64,000 nucleotides of DNA from positions 1 through 64,000 of the forward strand of contig CADBZY010000010.1 of NCBI GenBank assembly GCA_902799245.1, written 5' to 3'. The translations under genes were made by a program, and so were the position numbers. The first letter of the stretch is position 1, and each line of letters opens with the position of its first letter. Below, one piece after another: positions 35,603-43,313 of the stretch. The notes under the pieces are model-generated. The model was not told where the DNA came from. It made no database searches and saw only the letters and a program-made list of their open reading frames with translations. Source of the stretch: an uncultured Ruminococcus sp. GTDB lineage: Bacteria; Bacillota; Clostridia; Oscillospirales; Acutalibacteraceae.

Positions 35603-35749
35603 TCTGACTGCTCGATTCAGTTGCAATTCATGGCTTTGCCAAGGTCATTTATATGAGATTTTTGTTGTAATAATTTTATCTTTTTATCAATAATAGAGGA
35701 TTACGCCAACAGAACCTTCGTGAAATACATCGTGGCAAGAAATCAAGAG
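35603..35749. other. Non-coding stretch after the zinc-ribbon gene
   Basis: No gene. The final part (from about 35696, GAGGATTACGCCAAC onward) contains a GCCA/TGGC pairing and runs directly into the terminator at 35750, so it could belong to a long 3' untranslated region or a short separate RNA. I see no clear promoter. Confidence 0.35.
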
Positions 35750-35791
35750 CCGGGTAAGGGTCTTTCAAAAAGACCTTTGCCCGGTTTTTTT
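35750..35791 (+). terminator. Strong terminator before dpaA
   Basis: CCGGGTAAGGGTCTTT (35750-35765) pairs with AAAGACCTTTGCCCGG (35769-35784), one mismatch, tiny loop, followed by seven T's. Confidence 0.92.
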
Positions 35792-35857
35792 GTGTCCATT
35801 TTTTCGGCACAGCATATTGTGTAGTAGCGTTGTTCAATAGTCTTTATTCTTAGGGAT

Positions 35858-35938
35858 ACGCTGATGAAAGGCGCAGCCGTCGATTCGCCCGCGTGAGAAT
35901 ACGTCACTGAGCGTGGGCAGAATCGACTTGATCAGCGT
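35858..35938 (+). promoter_or_regulatory. Multi-stem structured leader of dpaA
   Basis: Three nested helices in about 80 nt. Outer: ACGCTGAT (35858-35865) with ATCAGCGT (35931-35938). Middle: GTCGATT-CG-CCC (35879-35890) with GGGC-AG-AATCGAC (35915-35927), giving two helices around an internal loop. Inner: GTGA/TCAC hairpin. A side hairpin GGC-GCA-GCC lies at about 35870-35878. It ends 30 nt before the dpaA ribosome site, so it would be in the mRNA leader. I do not recognise a riboswitch class. Confidence 0.55.
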
Positions 35939-35981
35939 TTCCTTAGCAAACGAATATGAGCGCTCAACGGAGGTTTTTTCA

Positions 35982-36848
35982 TTGGATAGATCAATTTTTG
36001 CGGTGGTGGGAGGAGATGCGAGGCAGACCGTGCTGGCCAATATGCTGGCCGCGGAGGGAAACACGGTGTACTGTTCGGGATTCGAGCATTCCGCGCAGCA
36101 GCTTGTGGGCACAGCATCCACCGATCCGCTGACAGCTGTGCTGATGTCGGACATCGTCATTCTCCCCATGCCGCCTACACGCGACGGGATAACGCTCAGC
36201 GCGCCGCTGAGCACATACCGTATCGAGCTGAATGACGACTTTTGCGCGGCGCTTGTCGGCAAGGCGGTCTTTGTGGGGATGGCGGAACGGCTGAGAGCCG
36301 TGTCGCCGGCATTTTCCCAGCTGAATTTATATGACTACGGAGCAAGCGAAGGATTTCTTCTCCGCAACGCACAGGCGACAGCCGAGGGTGCTCTCGCCGA
36401 ATTAATCGCGCATTATCCCGGGACAGTCTGCGGGAGCCGCATTCTCATTACCGGCTGCGGCAGGATCACGGGCTTTCTTGCGCCCATGCTGAGGGCTTTG
36501 GGCGGCCATGTGTCGGTAGCGGCGCGCAGGCCTTCCGACCGGGCGAGAATCGCGTCGCTTGGCATGGAGGCGCTGTCCTTCGGCAGAGCCGCAAGAAGGG
36601 CAAAGGAATTCAGTGTGATCATCAACACCGTTCCCGCGAAGGTGCTGGACAGCCGGTTCATCGACGGTGTGTCACCTGACGCGCTGCTCATCGAGCTGGC
36701 CACGGCACCCGGCGGGATAGATGCCGACGCCTGCGAAAAAAGGAATATCCGCGTGCTTCACGCGCCGGGACTTCCCGGAAAATACTCGCCCATTGCGGCG
36801 GCCGGGATTATCAAAGAAACAGTGATGTCCATTTTAGAGGAGGGTTAA
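35982..36848 (+). CDS. spoVFA: Dipicolinate synthase subunit A
   Basis: 288 residues with a GDARQ motif near the N-terminus and a second Rossmann segment (ILITGCGRITGFLAPML) near residue 155. DpaA/SpoVFA with DpaB oxidises dihydrodipicolinate to dipicolinic acid, the spore-core solute, in the mother cell. TTG 35982 lies eight bases after CGGAGG and gives the standard start (DRSIFAVVGGDARQ). Only 4 bp separate it from spoVFB. A CATATTGT at 35813 resembles the -10 of mother-cell sigma factors, but no matching -35 is seen. Confidence 0.92.
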   Translation: MDRSIFAVVGGDARQTVLANMLAAEGNTVYCSGFEHSAQQLVGTASTDPLTAVLMSDIVILPMPPTRDGITLSAPLSTYRIELNDDFCAALVGKAVFVGMAERLRAVSPAFSQLNLYDYGASEGFLLRNAQATAEGALAELIAHYPGTVCGSRILITGCGRITGFLAPMLRALGGHVSVAARRPSDRARIASLGMEALSFGRAARRAKEFSVIINTVPAKVLDSRFIDGVSPDALLIELATAPGGIDADACEKRNIRVLHAPGLPGKYSPIAAAGIIKETVMSILEEG

Positions 36849-36852
36849 CAAT

Positions 36853-37434
36853 ATGGAAGATTGGAAGGATATTAAAATCGGGTACGCCCTATGCGGCTCT
36901 TTCTGCACCTTTCGCCGATCGATCGACGAGATGAAGCGACTCAGGGAGGCTGGCGCGGAACTGTACCCCATCATGTCGCAGAACGCCTATTCTCTCGATA
37001 CCCGCTTCGGCAATGCAGCGGATTTCGTGAGGGAAATTGAGGAACTATGCGGCAAGAGCGTGATACACACCATTCCGCAGGCGGAGCCGATCGGCCCCAA
37101 AAAGCTGCTCGATGTGCTGGTGATCTCGCCCTGCACAGGCAATACGCTTGCCAAATTAGCCTGCGGTGTCACCGATACCGCCGTGGCGCTGGCCGCAAAG
37201 GCGCATTTGCGTAACGCTCGTCCGCTGGTGATAGGCGTCTCGACAAATGACGCTCTGGCAGCGGCGGCGAAGAATATCGGCGCGCTGATGAACAACAAGA
37301 ACATTTATTTTATCCCCATGTCGCAGGACGATCCGGTTAAGAAACCGAATTCTGTGGTGGCTCATTTCGACAAAACGGCCGAAGCGATTCAATGTGCGCT
37401 CCATAAAACGCAGATTCAGCCGATGATTCTTTAA
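36853..37434 (+). CDS. spoVFB: Dipicolinate synthase subunit B (flavoprotein)
   Basis: 193-residue flavoprotein-fold subunit. It starts with KIGYALCGSFCTF, then VLVISPCTGNTLAKLACGVTD and a C-terminal FIPMSQDDP segment, all typical of SpoVFB/DpaB. ATG follows TAGAGGAGGG. Forms the dipicolinate synthase complex with the gene immediately upstream; its presence supports a spore-forming host. Confidence 0.94.
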   Translation: MEDWKDIKIGYALCGSFCTFRRSIDEMKRLREAGAELYPIMSQNAYSLDTRFGNAADFVREIEELCGKSVIHTIPQAEPIGPKKLLDVLVISPCTGNTLAKLACGVTDTAVALAAKAHLRNARPLVIGVSTNDALAAAAKNIGALMNNKNIYFIPMSQDDPVKKPNSVVAHFDKTAEAIQCALHKTQIQPMIL

Positions 37435-37446
37435 TCTTACGGCAAA

Positions 37447-37492
37447 AAAGCCGCAGCATGATTTCTTTCAGAAAAGGCCATGCTGCGGCTTT
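37447..37492. terminator. Bidirectional terminator between dpaB and htrA
   Basis: AAAGCCGCAGCATG (37447-37460) pairs perfectly with CATGCTGCGGCTTT (37479-37492); A's precede and T's follow, serving both converging genes. Confidence 0.88.
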
Positions 37493-37540
37493 ATGCTCAT
37501 GTTCTGTTTACCGTGCCAATTTACGCCGGTCAATGATAGT

Positions 37541-38803
37541 TTATCCTTTGTATTCGGTAAGCGTGATGTCTACCTTGTAATCGCGTCCGTTTCTTCTGAT
37601 GACCATGTTGACGGTGTCGCCGACCTGAAGATTCTTGGTCTGCGCCTGAATATCCTCTTCGTTTGAAATCTGAGCGCCGTTGATGGAAACGATCATGTCG
37701 CCTGCCTGCAATCCGGCGGCGTAAGCGTCAGACCGCATATCCACTTTGGAGATAAACACGCCGTAATCGTCGTAGCCGTAGAGCCACAGGGAAGCAAGGT
37801 TGTCGATTGTCACGTAGGAAAGACCGAGAGAGGCGCGCCCCTTGACGTAACCGTATTCCATGAGGTCGCCAATGGTTTTCCTGACGGTATTGGCGGGAAT
37901 GGCAAAGCCAAGACCTTCTATGCCGGAACCGCTGGATTTTGCGTTAACAATGCCGATGAGATTGCCCTTGTCGTCAAAGAGACCACCGCCGGAATTGCCG
38001 GGATTGATAGCCGCGCTGGTCTGGAGAAGGGTCATGGTTTCGCCTTCGACTTCGATTTCACGTCCGAGCGCACTGACAATGCCGCTGGTAACGGTGCCGC
38101 CGAGTTGTCCTAAGGGATTGCCGATGGCAATAGCGGTCTGTCCTACCTTCAACTGATCGGAATCGGCGACAAGCACAGCCGGAGTAAGTCCTGTCGCTTC
38201 GATTTTCAGCAGAGCAAGGTCGGTTTTTGCATCGTCGCCGATCACCTTTGCGCTGTAGCTGGTTCCGTCACGTAGGGTGACGTTGATCTTTGACGCACCG
38301 TTAATGACGTGGTGATTCGTGACAATATAGCCATCCGTGGTGAAGATAACGCCGCTGCCTGCTCCCTGTGAGATATACTGGCCAAGGAAAGAACTGGTCG
38401 TCACGATCTCTGTAGTAATCTCCACAACGGAATCGCTGACGGCTGCCGCGACGTCTTCGACAGCGTAGGAGGCCTGACTTCCTATGTCGGTGGTGCGATC
38501 TATCTCCTGAAATACGACCTTGGAACCGTCTTCCGTCTGAATGACGGTGGTGCCGCTCTTGCCGAGTTTAGCGCCGAGGAAACCGCCGCCGAGACCGAGC
38601 AGGAGAGCGAGCAGCGCGGACAGCAGTATGGTGGAAATACTGGTTTTGCCGCCGTTATTGTTTCCGCCGTTGTTGAGAGGCGGCTGCACCTGGCGCTGAG
38701 GCTGTGAGATGTACTGAGCCTGGGGGCGCTGGGTCATGGCCTGCGTAGGCATACCCGGCTGAGAACTGCGGTAATTGCCTTGATTGGGAGTGTTTGCTGA
38801 CAT
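37541..38803 (-). CDS. htrA: HtrA/DegP-type serine protease (S1C)
   Basis: 420 residues. A 50-residue cytoplasmic tail rich in Q, N and P is followed by one membrane helix (about 55-80), a trypsin-like domain with catalytic His in TNHHVI, Asp in KTDLALLKI and Ser in NPGNSGGGLFD, and a single C-terminal PDZ domain (GLQAGDMIVSINGAQI). Degrades or refolds misfolded exported proteins. ATG 38803 is nine bases after AAAGGAG. The gene points away from the yibE/F gene, with a shared AT-rich control region of about 120 bp. Confidence 0.93.
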   Translation of the reverse strand: MSANTPNQGNYRSSQPGMPTQAMTQRPQAQYISQPQRQVQPPLNNGGNNNGGKTSISTILLSALLALLLGLGGGFLGAKLGKSGTTVIQTEDGSKVVFQEIDRTTDIGSQASYAVEDVAAAVSDSVVEITTEIVTTSSFLGQYISQGAGSGVIFTTDGYIVTNHHVINGASKINVTLRDGTSYSAKVIGDDAKTDLALLKIEATGLTPAVLVADSDQLKVGQTAIAIGNPLGQLGGTVTSGIVSALGREIEVEGETMTLLQTSAAINPGNSGGGLFDDKGNLIGIVNAKSSGSGIEGLGFAIPANTVRKTIGDLMEYGYVKGRASLGLSYVTIDNLASLWLYGYDDYGVFISKVDMRSDAYAAGLQAGDMIVSINGAQISNEEDIQAQTKNLQVGDTVNMVIRRNGRDYKVDITLTEYKG

Positions 38804-38923
38804 TTTTCATTCTCCTTTGCTTTGTTTTTTTTAGATATATTATACAACTGTTCATATTATATACATAAATTTATAGTAAAGTATTATGTAATTGTAAATT
38901 TTGTTAAATCGGAGGATGGTAGC

Positions 38924-40375
38924 GTGAAGGATTATCTGAAAAAACACCAAAAGACAATCATCAGCTTTTGCGGCATTGCGTGTGTGCTTGCCGTGGTGGG
39001 AATACTCTGGCTGACAATGGGCAGTTCCGGACAGAAGGAAAAACTGACCGGAGAGGATAAAGCGTCCGGGAGTGATTATTATCTGCCCAGCGCGTCGGAT
39101 GCCGGCAATATTTCAGTAGACGACATGAAGATCGAACGGGTCGTAGTGACAAAACTCCTTGACATTTACGAAACGGGCGGCGACTGGGGCGGAGAATCCA
39201 TTGTACAGCGCACGCAGACCTTTATGGTAAAAATCCTCACAGGTCCCTACAAGGGCGTGGAAGCGGAAATGCAGCTGGACCTCACCGATCTCACCGGAAC
39301 CGGAAAGGGCGTCATCATCGCCAAGGAAGGCGACCGCCTGCTGGGGTATTTCGTGATGAATTACGATACATATGAGCTTTCCGGCACATGTACGGGCTTT
39401 CAGAGGGACATTCCGCTGATGTGGATAGCACTGGGCTTTATTGTGCTGCTGATACTCTTTTTCGGTCGGAACGGCGTCAAATCCTTCTCAGCGCTGATCA
39501 TAACCTGTGTCATGCTGATATTTGTCATGATACCGCTTGTCTACAACGGAATGGATCCCGTGTTGGCGGTGGCGATATTCGGCTCTGCCACCATTATTGT
39601 TACGCTGCTCATGGTTCACGGGCCTTCGGTATCGTCGCTGGCGGCGGGAATGGGCGCGATCGGCGGCGTTCTCACTTCGGCGCTGATCGCCTACATATTA
39701 AAAAACGTCATCTGGATTACAGGCACGGCGGATGAGCAGGCCATCAGTCTGTTATACACCGACAACGGACATAACCTTGATGTGGCGTCGATCATGTTTG
39801 CTGCCATCGTCATAGGAAGCTTAGGCGGCACGATAGACGTCAGTGTTTCCATATCTTCCTCGCTGGAGGAATTGAAGGGCAAAATGGGGAAAGATATTAC
39901 CGGCTGGGAGCTTGCCCGTTCGGGAATGTCCATCGGCTGTGACATTATGGGCGCGTCGCTCAACACGATGATACTGGCCTATGTGGGCAGTTCGTTCCAG
40001 CTGCTCATGCTTTTCAGCGCGTATAATATCTCACTCGAAGAAATCATCAACAATGAGATGATCGCGGTGGAGCTGCTCCGCGCGCTTGCGGGCTGTTTCG
40101 GACTGCTTATGTCGGTGCCTATCACGTCGCTGACCGCGGCTTATCTTTCGAGCAAGGGCAATATGGGAGAGTTAAGGCTGCATGACGTGAAGTTCTTCCG
40201 CTTGGTTTCCGGTGCGAAAGGGAAAATGTCTGGAGCGTGGCAAAAGGCGCTGGCCGAGGCAAAAAGCAGCGCCGCCAGGCAGGAGAAGCCGGAGGAGCCG
40301 CAGATCAATCTGTTCGAGAAGGCAAGACAGCATTACGACGAGATGCAGTCTGAGGAAGATGAAAAGGGAGAGTGA
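38924..40375 (+). CDS. YibE/F family membrane protein
   Basis: 483 residues. One N-terminal helix, an extracytoplasmic domain of about 130 residues with GPYKGVEAEMQ, then seven or so membrane helices with the YibE/F signatures IVLLILFFGRNG, GSLGGTIDVSVSISSSLEE and MGASLNTMILAYVG. The transported substrate of this family is unknown. GTG 38924 follows GGAGG. The gene overlaps the next start by four bases (GTGA). Confidence 0.88.
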   Translation: MKDYLKKHQKTIISFCGIACVLAVVGILWLTMGSSGQKEKLTGEDKASGSDYYLPSASDAGNISVDDMKIERVVVTKLLDIYETGGDWGGESIVQRTQTFMVKILTGPYKGVEAEMQLDLTDLTGTGKGVIIAKEGDRLLGYFVMNYDTYELSGTCTGFQRDIPLMWIALGFIVLLILFFGRNGVKSFSALIITCVMLIFVMIPLVYNGMDPVLAVAIFGSATIIVTLLMVHGPSVSSLAAGMGAIGGVLTSALIAYILKNVIWITGTADEQAISLLYTDNGHNLDVASIMFAAIVIGSLGGTIDVSVSISSSLEELKGKMGKDITGWELARSGMSIGCDIMGASLNTMILAYVGSSFQLLMLFSAYNISLEEIINNEMIAVELLRALAGCFGLLMSVPITSLTAAYLSSKGNMGELRLHDVKFFRLVSGAKGKMSGAWQKALAEAKSSAARQEKPEEPQINLFEKARQHYDEMQSEEDEKGE

Positions 40376-40989
40376 ACGACACGGAAAACAATCACACTAA
40401 CAGAGAAGGATCCTCCTTCTTCGCAATCATTTCGCGCATGAAGTATATTGACCGCTGGGCGCTCATGCGCAACACCCACAGCGAAACGTTAAGCGAACAT
40501 TCGCTTGACACGGCGATTATCGCGCACGCGCTGGCGGTGATACGCAACAGGCGGTTCGGAGGGAACATCAACCCGGAACGTGCCGCGCTGCTGGCAATAT
40601 TCCACGATGTGCCGGAGGTAATCACCGGCGATATGCCGACGCCCGTCAAATATTTCAGCAGCGAAATTCGCAGAGCGTACGCTGGCGTGGAGAGCGCGGC
40701 GGAGAACCGATTGCTTTCGCTGCTGCCGGAGGATATGCGGGATGAATACCTTCCGCTCATTACCCATGAGGGAGAGGACGCGGAGCTGCTGCGTCTGGTC
40801 AAATGTGCCGATAAGCTGAGCGCGCTGATCAAGTGCATAGAAGAAGAAAAGGCGTGTAATAAGGAATTTACGGCAGCGAAGGCGACCACCATTCAATCGA
40901 TCAGAGATATGGGACTGCCGGAGGGAATAGAATTTCTGGAAAAATTCATACCGCCGTTTGAGCTGACGCTCGACGATCAGAATATGTGA
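40372..40989 (+). CDS. yfbR: YfbR-like HD-domain 5'-deoxynucleotidase
   Basis: 205 residues with the HD hydrolase motif set of YfbR: RMKYIDRWALMRNTHSETL, SEHS, FHDVPEVITGD and KCADKLSALIKC. YfbR removes phosphate from deoxyribonucleoside 5'-monophosphates. GTG start overlaps the stop of the previous gene. The adjacent deoC fits a deoxynucleotide salvage pairing: YfbR yields deoxynucleosides, and DeoC degrades deoxyribose 5-phosphate. Confidence 0.9.
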   Translation: MNDTENNHTNREGSSFFAIISRMKYIDRWALMRNTHSETLSEHSLDTAIIAHALAVIRNRRFGGNINPERAALLAIFHDVPEVITGDMPTPVKYFSSEIRRAYAGVESAAENRLLSLLPEDMRDEYLPLITHEGEDAELLRLVKCADKLSALIKCIEEEKACNKEFTAAKATTIQSIRDMGLPEGIEFLEKFIPPFELTLDDQNM

Positions 40990-41049
40990 TCCGGTATGCT
41001 GGGAAAATGGAAGAGAAAACTAATAATATACAGTACGGAGACGAAATCA

Positions 41050-41703
41050 ATGGAAATTACAGAAATAATCAGCAAGGTCGATCACACGCTTCTCAGGCAG
41101 GACGCGACATGGGAACAGATCAGAGCGACTTGTGACGAGGGAATGAAGTGCGGCACGGCGTCAGTCTGTATTCCGCCGAGCTATGTCAAAGCAGCTGCGG
41201 AATACCTGCGCGGCAGGCTTCCGATCTGCACGGTGATAGGCTTTCCTAACGGCTACAGCACGACAGCGGTGAAGGTCTGCGAGACAACCGACGCGATCAG
41301 AAACGGAGCGGACGAGATTGACATGGTTATCAACATCGGCTGGGTGAAGGATAACAGAACAGACGACATTCTTCGCGAGATCAGGGAAATCAAGAAGGCC
41401 TGCGGAAAGAAGATTCTAAAGGTCATCATAGAAACCTGTCTGCTCACGGAAGAAGAAAAGGTGACCATGTGCCGTATCGTTTCGGAATCGGGAGCGGATT
41501 TCATCAAGACCTCGACCGGATTTTCCAAAGCAGGTGCCACGCTCGAGGATATTCAACTGTTCAAGGCAAACGTTGCGCCGCATGTGAGAATCAAAGCGGC
41601 CGGCGGCATCGGTTCGCCGGAAGAAGCGGCGGCTTTTATTGAAGCCGGCGCGTCTCGCATCGGCTCAAGCAGAATTGCAGCAGGGGTGAAGGCGGAAAGG
41701 TGA
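41050..41703 (+). CDS. deoC: Deoxyribose-phosphate aldolase
   Basis: 217 residues, TIM-barrel class I aldolase splitting 2-deoxyribose 5-phosphate into acetaldehyde and glyceraldehyde 3-phosphate. Visible: [23 protein letters not shown], the lysine-containing [10 protein letters not shown] and DFIKTSTGF (Schiff-base Lys), and IKAAGGI. ATG 41050 gives the usual start and follows GGAG; the frame is open from 40996. Confidence 0.94.
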   Translation: MEITEIISKVDHTLLRQDATWEQIRATCDEGMKCGTASVCIPPSYVKAAAEYLRGRLPICTVIGFPNGYSTTAVKVCETTDAIRNGADEIDMVINIGWVKDNRTDDILREIREIKKACGKKILKVIIETCLLTEEEKVTMCRIVSESGADFIKTSTGFSKAGATLEDIQLFKANVAPHVRIKAAGGIGSPEEAAAFIEAGASRIGSSRIAAGVKAER

Positions 41704-41907
41704 TGCGTCTTCCTATCGTTGACGGATTCATAAAAATGCAGCGTTTTGTGGTTGACAATACACTTAATTGTCTGCGCTACCCTCCGAATTACTGCTGGAC
41801 AGTGGCAAACATGACGGATAATGACAGTTGTTTTGTTGCATTTATGATAAAAAGCAATTTGCCGCTAAATTCGATTCAAAATTCTGTAATTATTTGTTAA
41901 ATTAGTC
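41704..41907. other. Non-coding stretch after deoC
   Basis: AT-rich; a 66-codon frame runs through it but has no recognisable protein. No terminator for deoC is obvious. Confidence 0.35.
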
Positions 41908-41936
41908 TTGACTTTTTAATTCTTTTGTAATATAAT
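41908..41936 (+). promoter_or_regulatory. Promoter of the 42.0-kb small RNA candidate
   Basis: TTGACT (41908-41913), 17-bp spacer, TATAAT (41931-41936). Confidence 0.75.
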
Positions 41937-41942
41937 TGTTGG

Positions 41943-42100
41943 TGTCAAAGGGAAAGACCGTGCGGCGAATGTTGCGGACAGGCTGCCGGGGATTCCGCAT
42001 TTCCTTTGACCGTTACATAGATTGTGTCTTTTTATATCGTTCCCCATCCACAAAATACAAAGCCGTCCTCGTAAAAAAGGGCGGTTTTGTATTTTGTGCG
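41943..42100 (+). ncRNA. Candidate structured small RNA of about 155 nt
   Basis: Begins just after a consensus promoter. 5' domain: GTCAAAGG (41944-41951) pairs with CCTTTGAC (42003-42010), extended by AAA/TTT after a bulged G, and encloses TGCGG (41961-41965)/CCGCA (41995-41999). 3' domain: a long hairpin, CACAAAATACAAA (42049-42061) with TTTGTATTTTGTG (42086-42098), plus CCG/CGG pairs, that looks like the terminator. No protein frame fits. The next gene has its own promoter at 42171, so this is likely an independent RNA. I do not recognise the family. Confidence 0.55.
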
Positions 42101-42170
42101 TTTGTATTTAGTGCGTTTATGAACTAATAATGAATATAAATGAATTTTTGTGGTTTTTTGTTGATTAATG

Positions 42171-42199
42171 TTGATTTTAATAATTGATTCATGTATAAT
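42171..42199 (+). promoter_or_regulatory. Promoter of the Spo0A-domain response regulator
   Basis: TTGATT (42171-42176), 17-bp spacer, TATAAT (42194-42199) with extended TG, 20 bp before the start codon. Confidence 0.7.
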
Positions 42200-42219
42200 A
42201 AATTGCGGGGTGAATAATT

Positions 42220-43005
42220 ATGCAGGAAAAGGTCAAGGTCTTGCTCATAGAGGACGATCATGAGCTTTGTGAGAGCTTTGGGGAATGCTTTGCCGAAACC
42301 GAGGGAATCGAGCTTCTGGCGACCACGGACAGCGCGGAACAGGCGCTGGAGTATGTGCGTTTACTGCAGCCCGACGCGGTGATACTGGATCTTGAACTGC
42401 ATTTGGGTGAAGGCAACGGCATTGTGTTTCTCTCCAGGCTTCGCAAGCTAAGGGGAATAAAGCAGCCGTATGTGCTGGTCAATACAAACAATTCAAGTCA
42501 GGTGACACACGAAATCGTACGGAAATTGGGTGCGGATTTTGTGATGTACAAGCATACACAAGGTCACAGCCCCGCGGTCATCGCGGAATTCCTGATGATC
42601 GCCGTGGGGCGCCTCAGACAATCAGGGAGGCCGGATCTGACTGACGAATCGGTCGTGTGTGAAAATCTGTCCGAACGGAATGACCTTAGAAAAAGGATAT
42701 TGGATGAGCTGGACAAAGTGTCTATCAGCCCGAAGCGAAAGGGATATAATTATCTTGCGGACGCGATAGAGATCTACTGCGGCGGCTCTGTGGCCAATGT
42801 ATCTGCCTTGATCGGTGAGAAATACGACAAAAAAGCGAAGAGCGTGGAACGCGCTATGCAGACCGCAATCGACGAGGCATGGGACAATACCGACCTGGAA
42901 GAACAGGGAAAGTATTACAAGGCGCGCTACAGCTCCAGACGTATGTCTCCCACCGTGAAGGAATTCATCGGCTATTACGCCTCGAAATTGAATAAGGAAA
43001 ACTGA
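42220..43005 (+). CDS. Response regulator with Spo0A-type C-terminal domain
   Basis: 261 residues. Receiver domain (about 5-125) with acidic pair IEDD, phosphoacceptor Asp in DAVILDLELH, the Thr-like position in VLVNTNN and the conserved Lys in MYKHTQG. The C-terminal domain (about 155-258) follows the Spo0A DNA-binding pattern: ISPKRKGYNYLADAIEIY, KKAKSVERAMQTAIDEAW and SPTVKEFIGYYASKL. It diverges enough from Spo0A itself that I call it a Spo0A-domain paralogue. GGGGTG before ATG 42220. It ends in its own terminator; two GHKL-type kinases follow. Confidence 0.85.
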   Translation: MQEKVKVLLIEDDHELCESFGECFAETEGIELLATTDSAEQALEYVRLLQPDAVILDLELHLGEGNGIVFLSRLRKLRGIKQPYVLVNTNNSSQVTHEIVRKLGADFVMYKHTQGHSPAVIAEFLMIAVGRLRQSGRPDLTDESVVCENLSERNDLRKRILDELDKVSISPKRKGYNYLADAIEIYCGGSVANVSALIGEKYDKKAKSVERAMQTAIDEAWDNTDLEEQGKYYKARYSSRRMSPTVKEFIGYYASKLNKEN

Positions 43006-43153
43006 GAATTAATTCCTGCTTGTGGGAATTTGTGGATTTTTGCGTGCGAAATAAAGTTTGCAATCCCACAAAAAAGCAATCGACATGCGCTTCAATAAGT
43101 GGTATGATTTTCTTGTAATAAAAGTAGTGACTGCGAGAATTTTTCATATCACC

Positions 43154-43198
43154 ACCAAAGCCCGTTGCCGTGCCTGTGCAACGGGCTTTGGTCTTTTT
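43154..43198 (+). terminator. Terminator after the response regulator
   Basis: ACCAAAGCCCGTTGC (43154-43168) pairs perfectly with GCAACGGGCTTTGGT (43178-43192), followed by CTTTTTT. Confidence 0.92.
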
Positions 43199-43221
43199 TC
43201 CATCAGGTTGAAGACTTTTTA

Positions 43222-43250
43222 TCAGGGTGAAAGTTGAAGGTTGAAGGTTG
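43222..43250 (+). repeat. Purine-rich heptad repeat (GGTTGAA)n
   Basis: AGGGTGAAAGTTGAAGG and further copies up to 43250, between the response-regulator terminator and the first kinase gene. An isolated AGGTTGAAG lies at 43205. Confidence 0.65.
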
Positions 43251-43313
43251 TATGCCTTGGTTTTGGTGTGTGACATATCTTTCAGTGAGTTGCATTATGA
43301 AGGAGGTTATGGT

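Noticed and set aside
35860-35870. CTGATGA in the dpaA leader as a hammerhead ribozyme core
   Set aside because: The second core strand (GAAA flanked by stems II and III) and the cleavage triplet are not in place.
41700-41900. A 66-codon frame overlapping the end of deoC
   Set aside because: A purine-rich AAAGGTG precedes it, but the product has no recognisable features and no family; not strong enough to call a gene.
42868-43005. Reading the response regulator as canonical Spo0A
   Set aside because: The domain fits, but the recognition helix and receiver differ and the neighbours are not those of spo0A; left as a paralogue.
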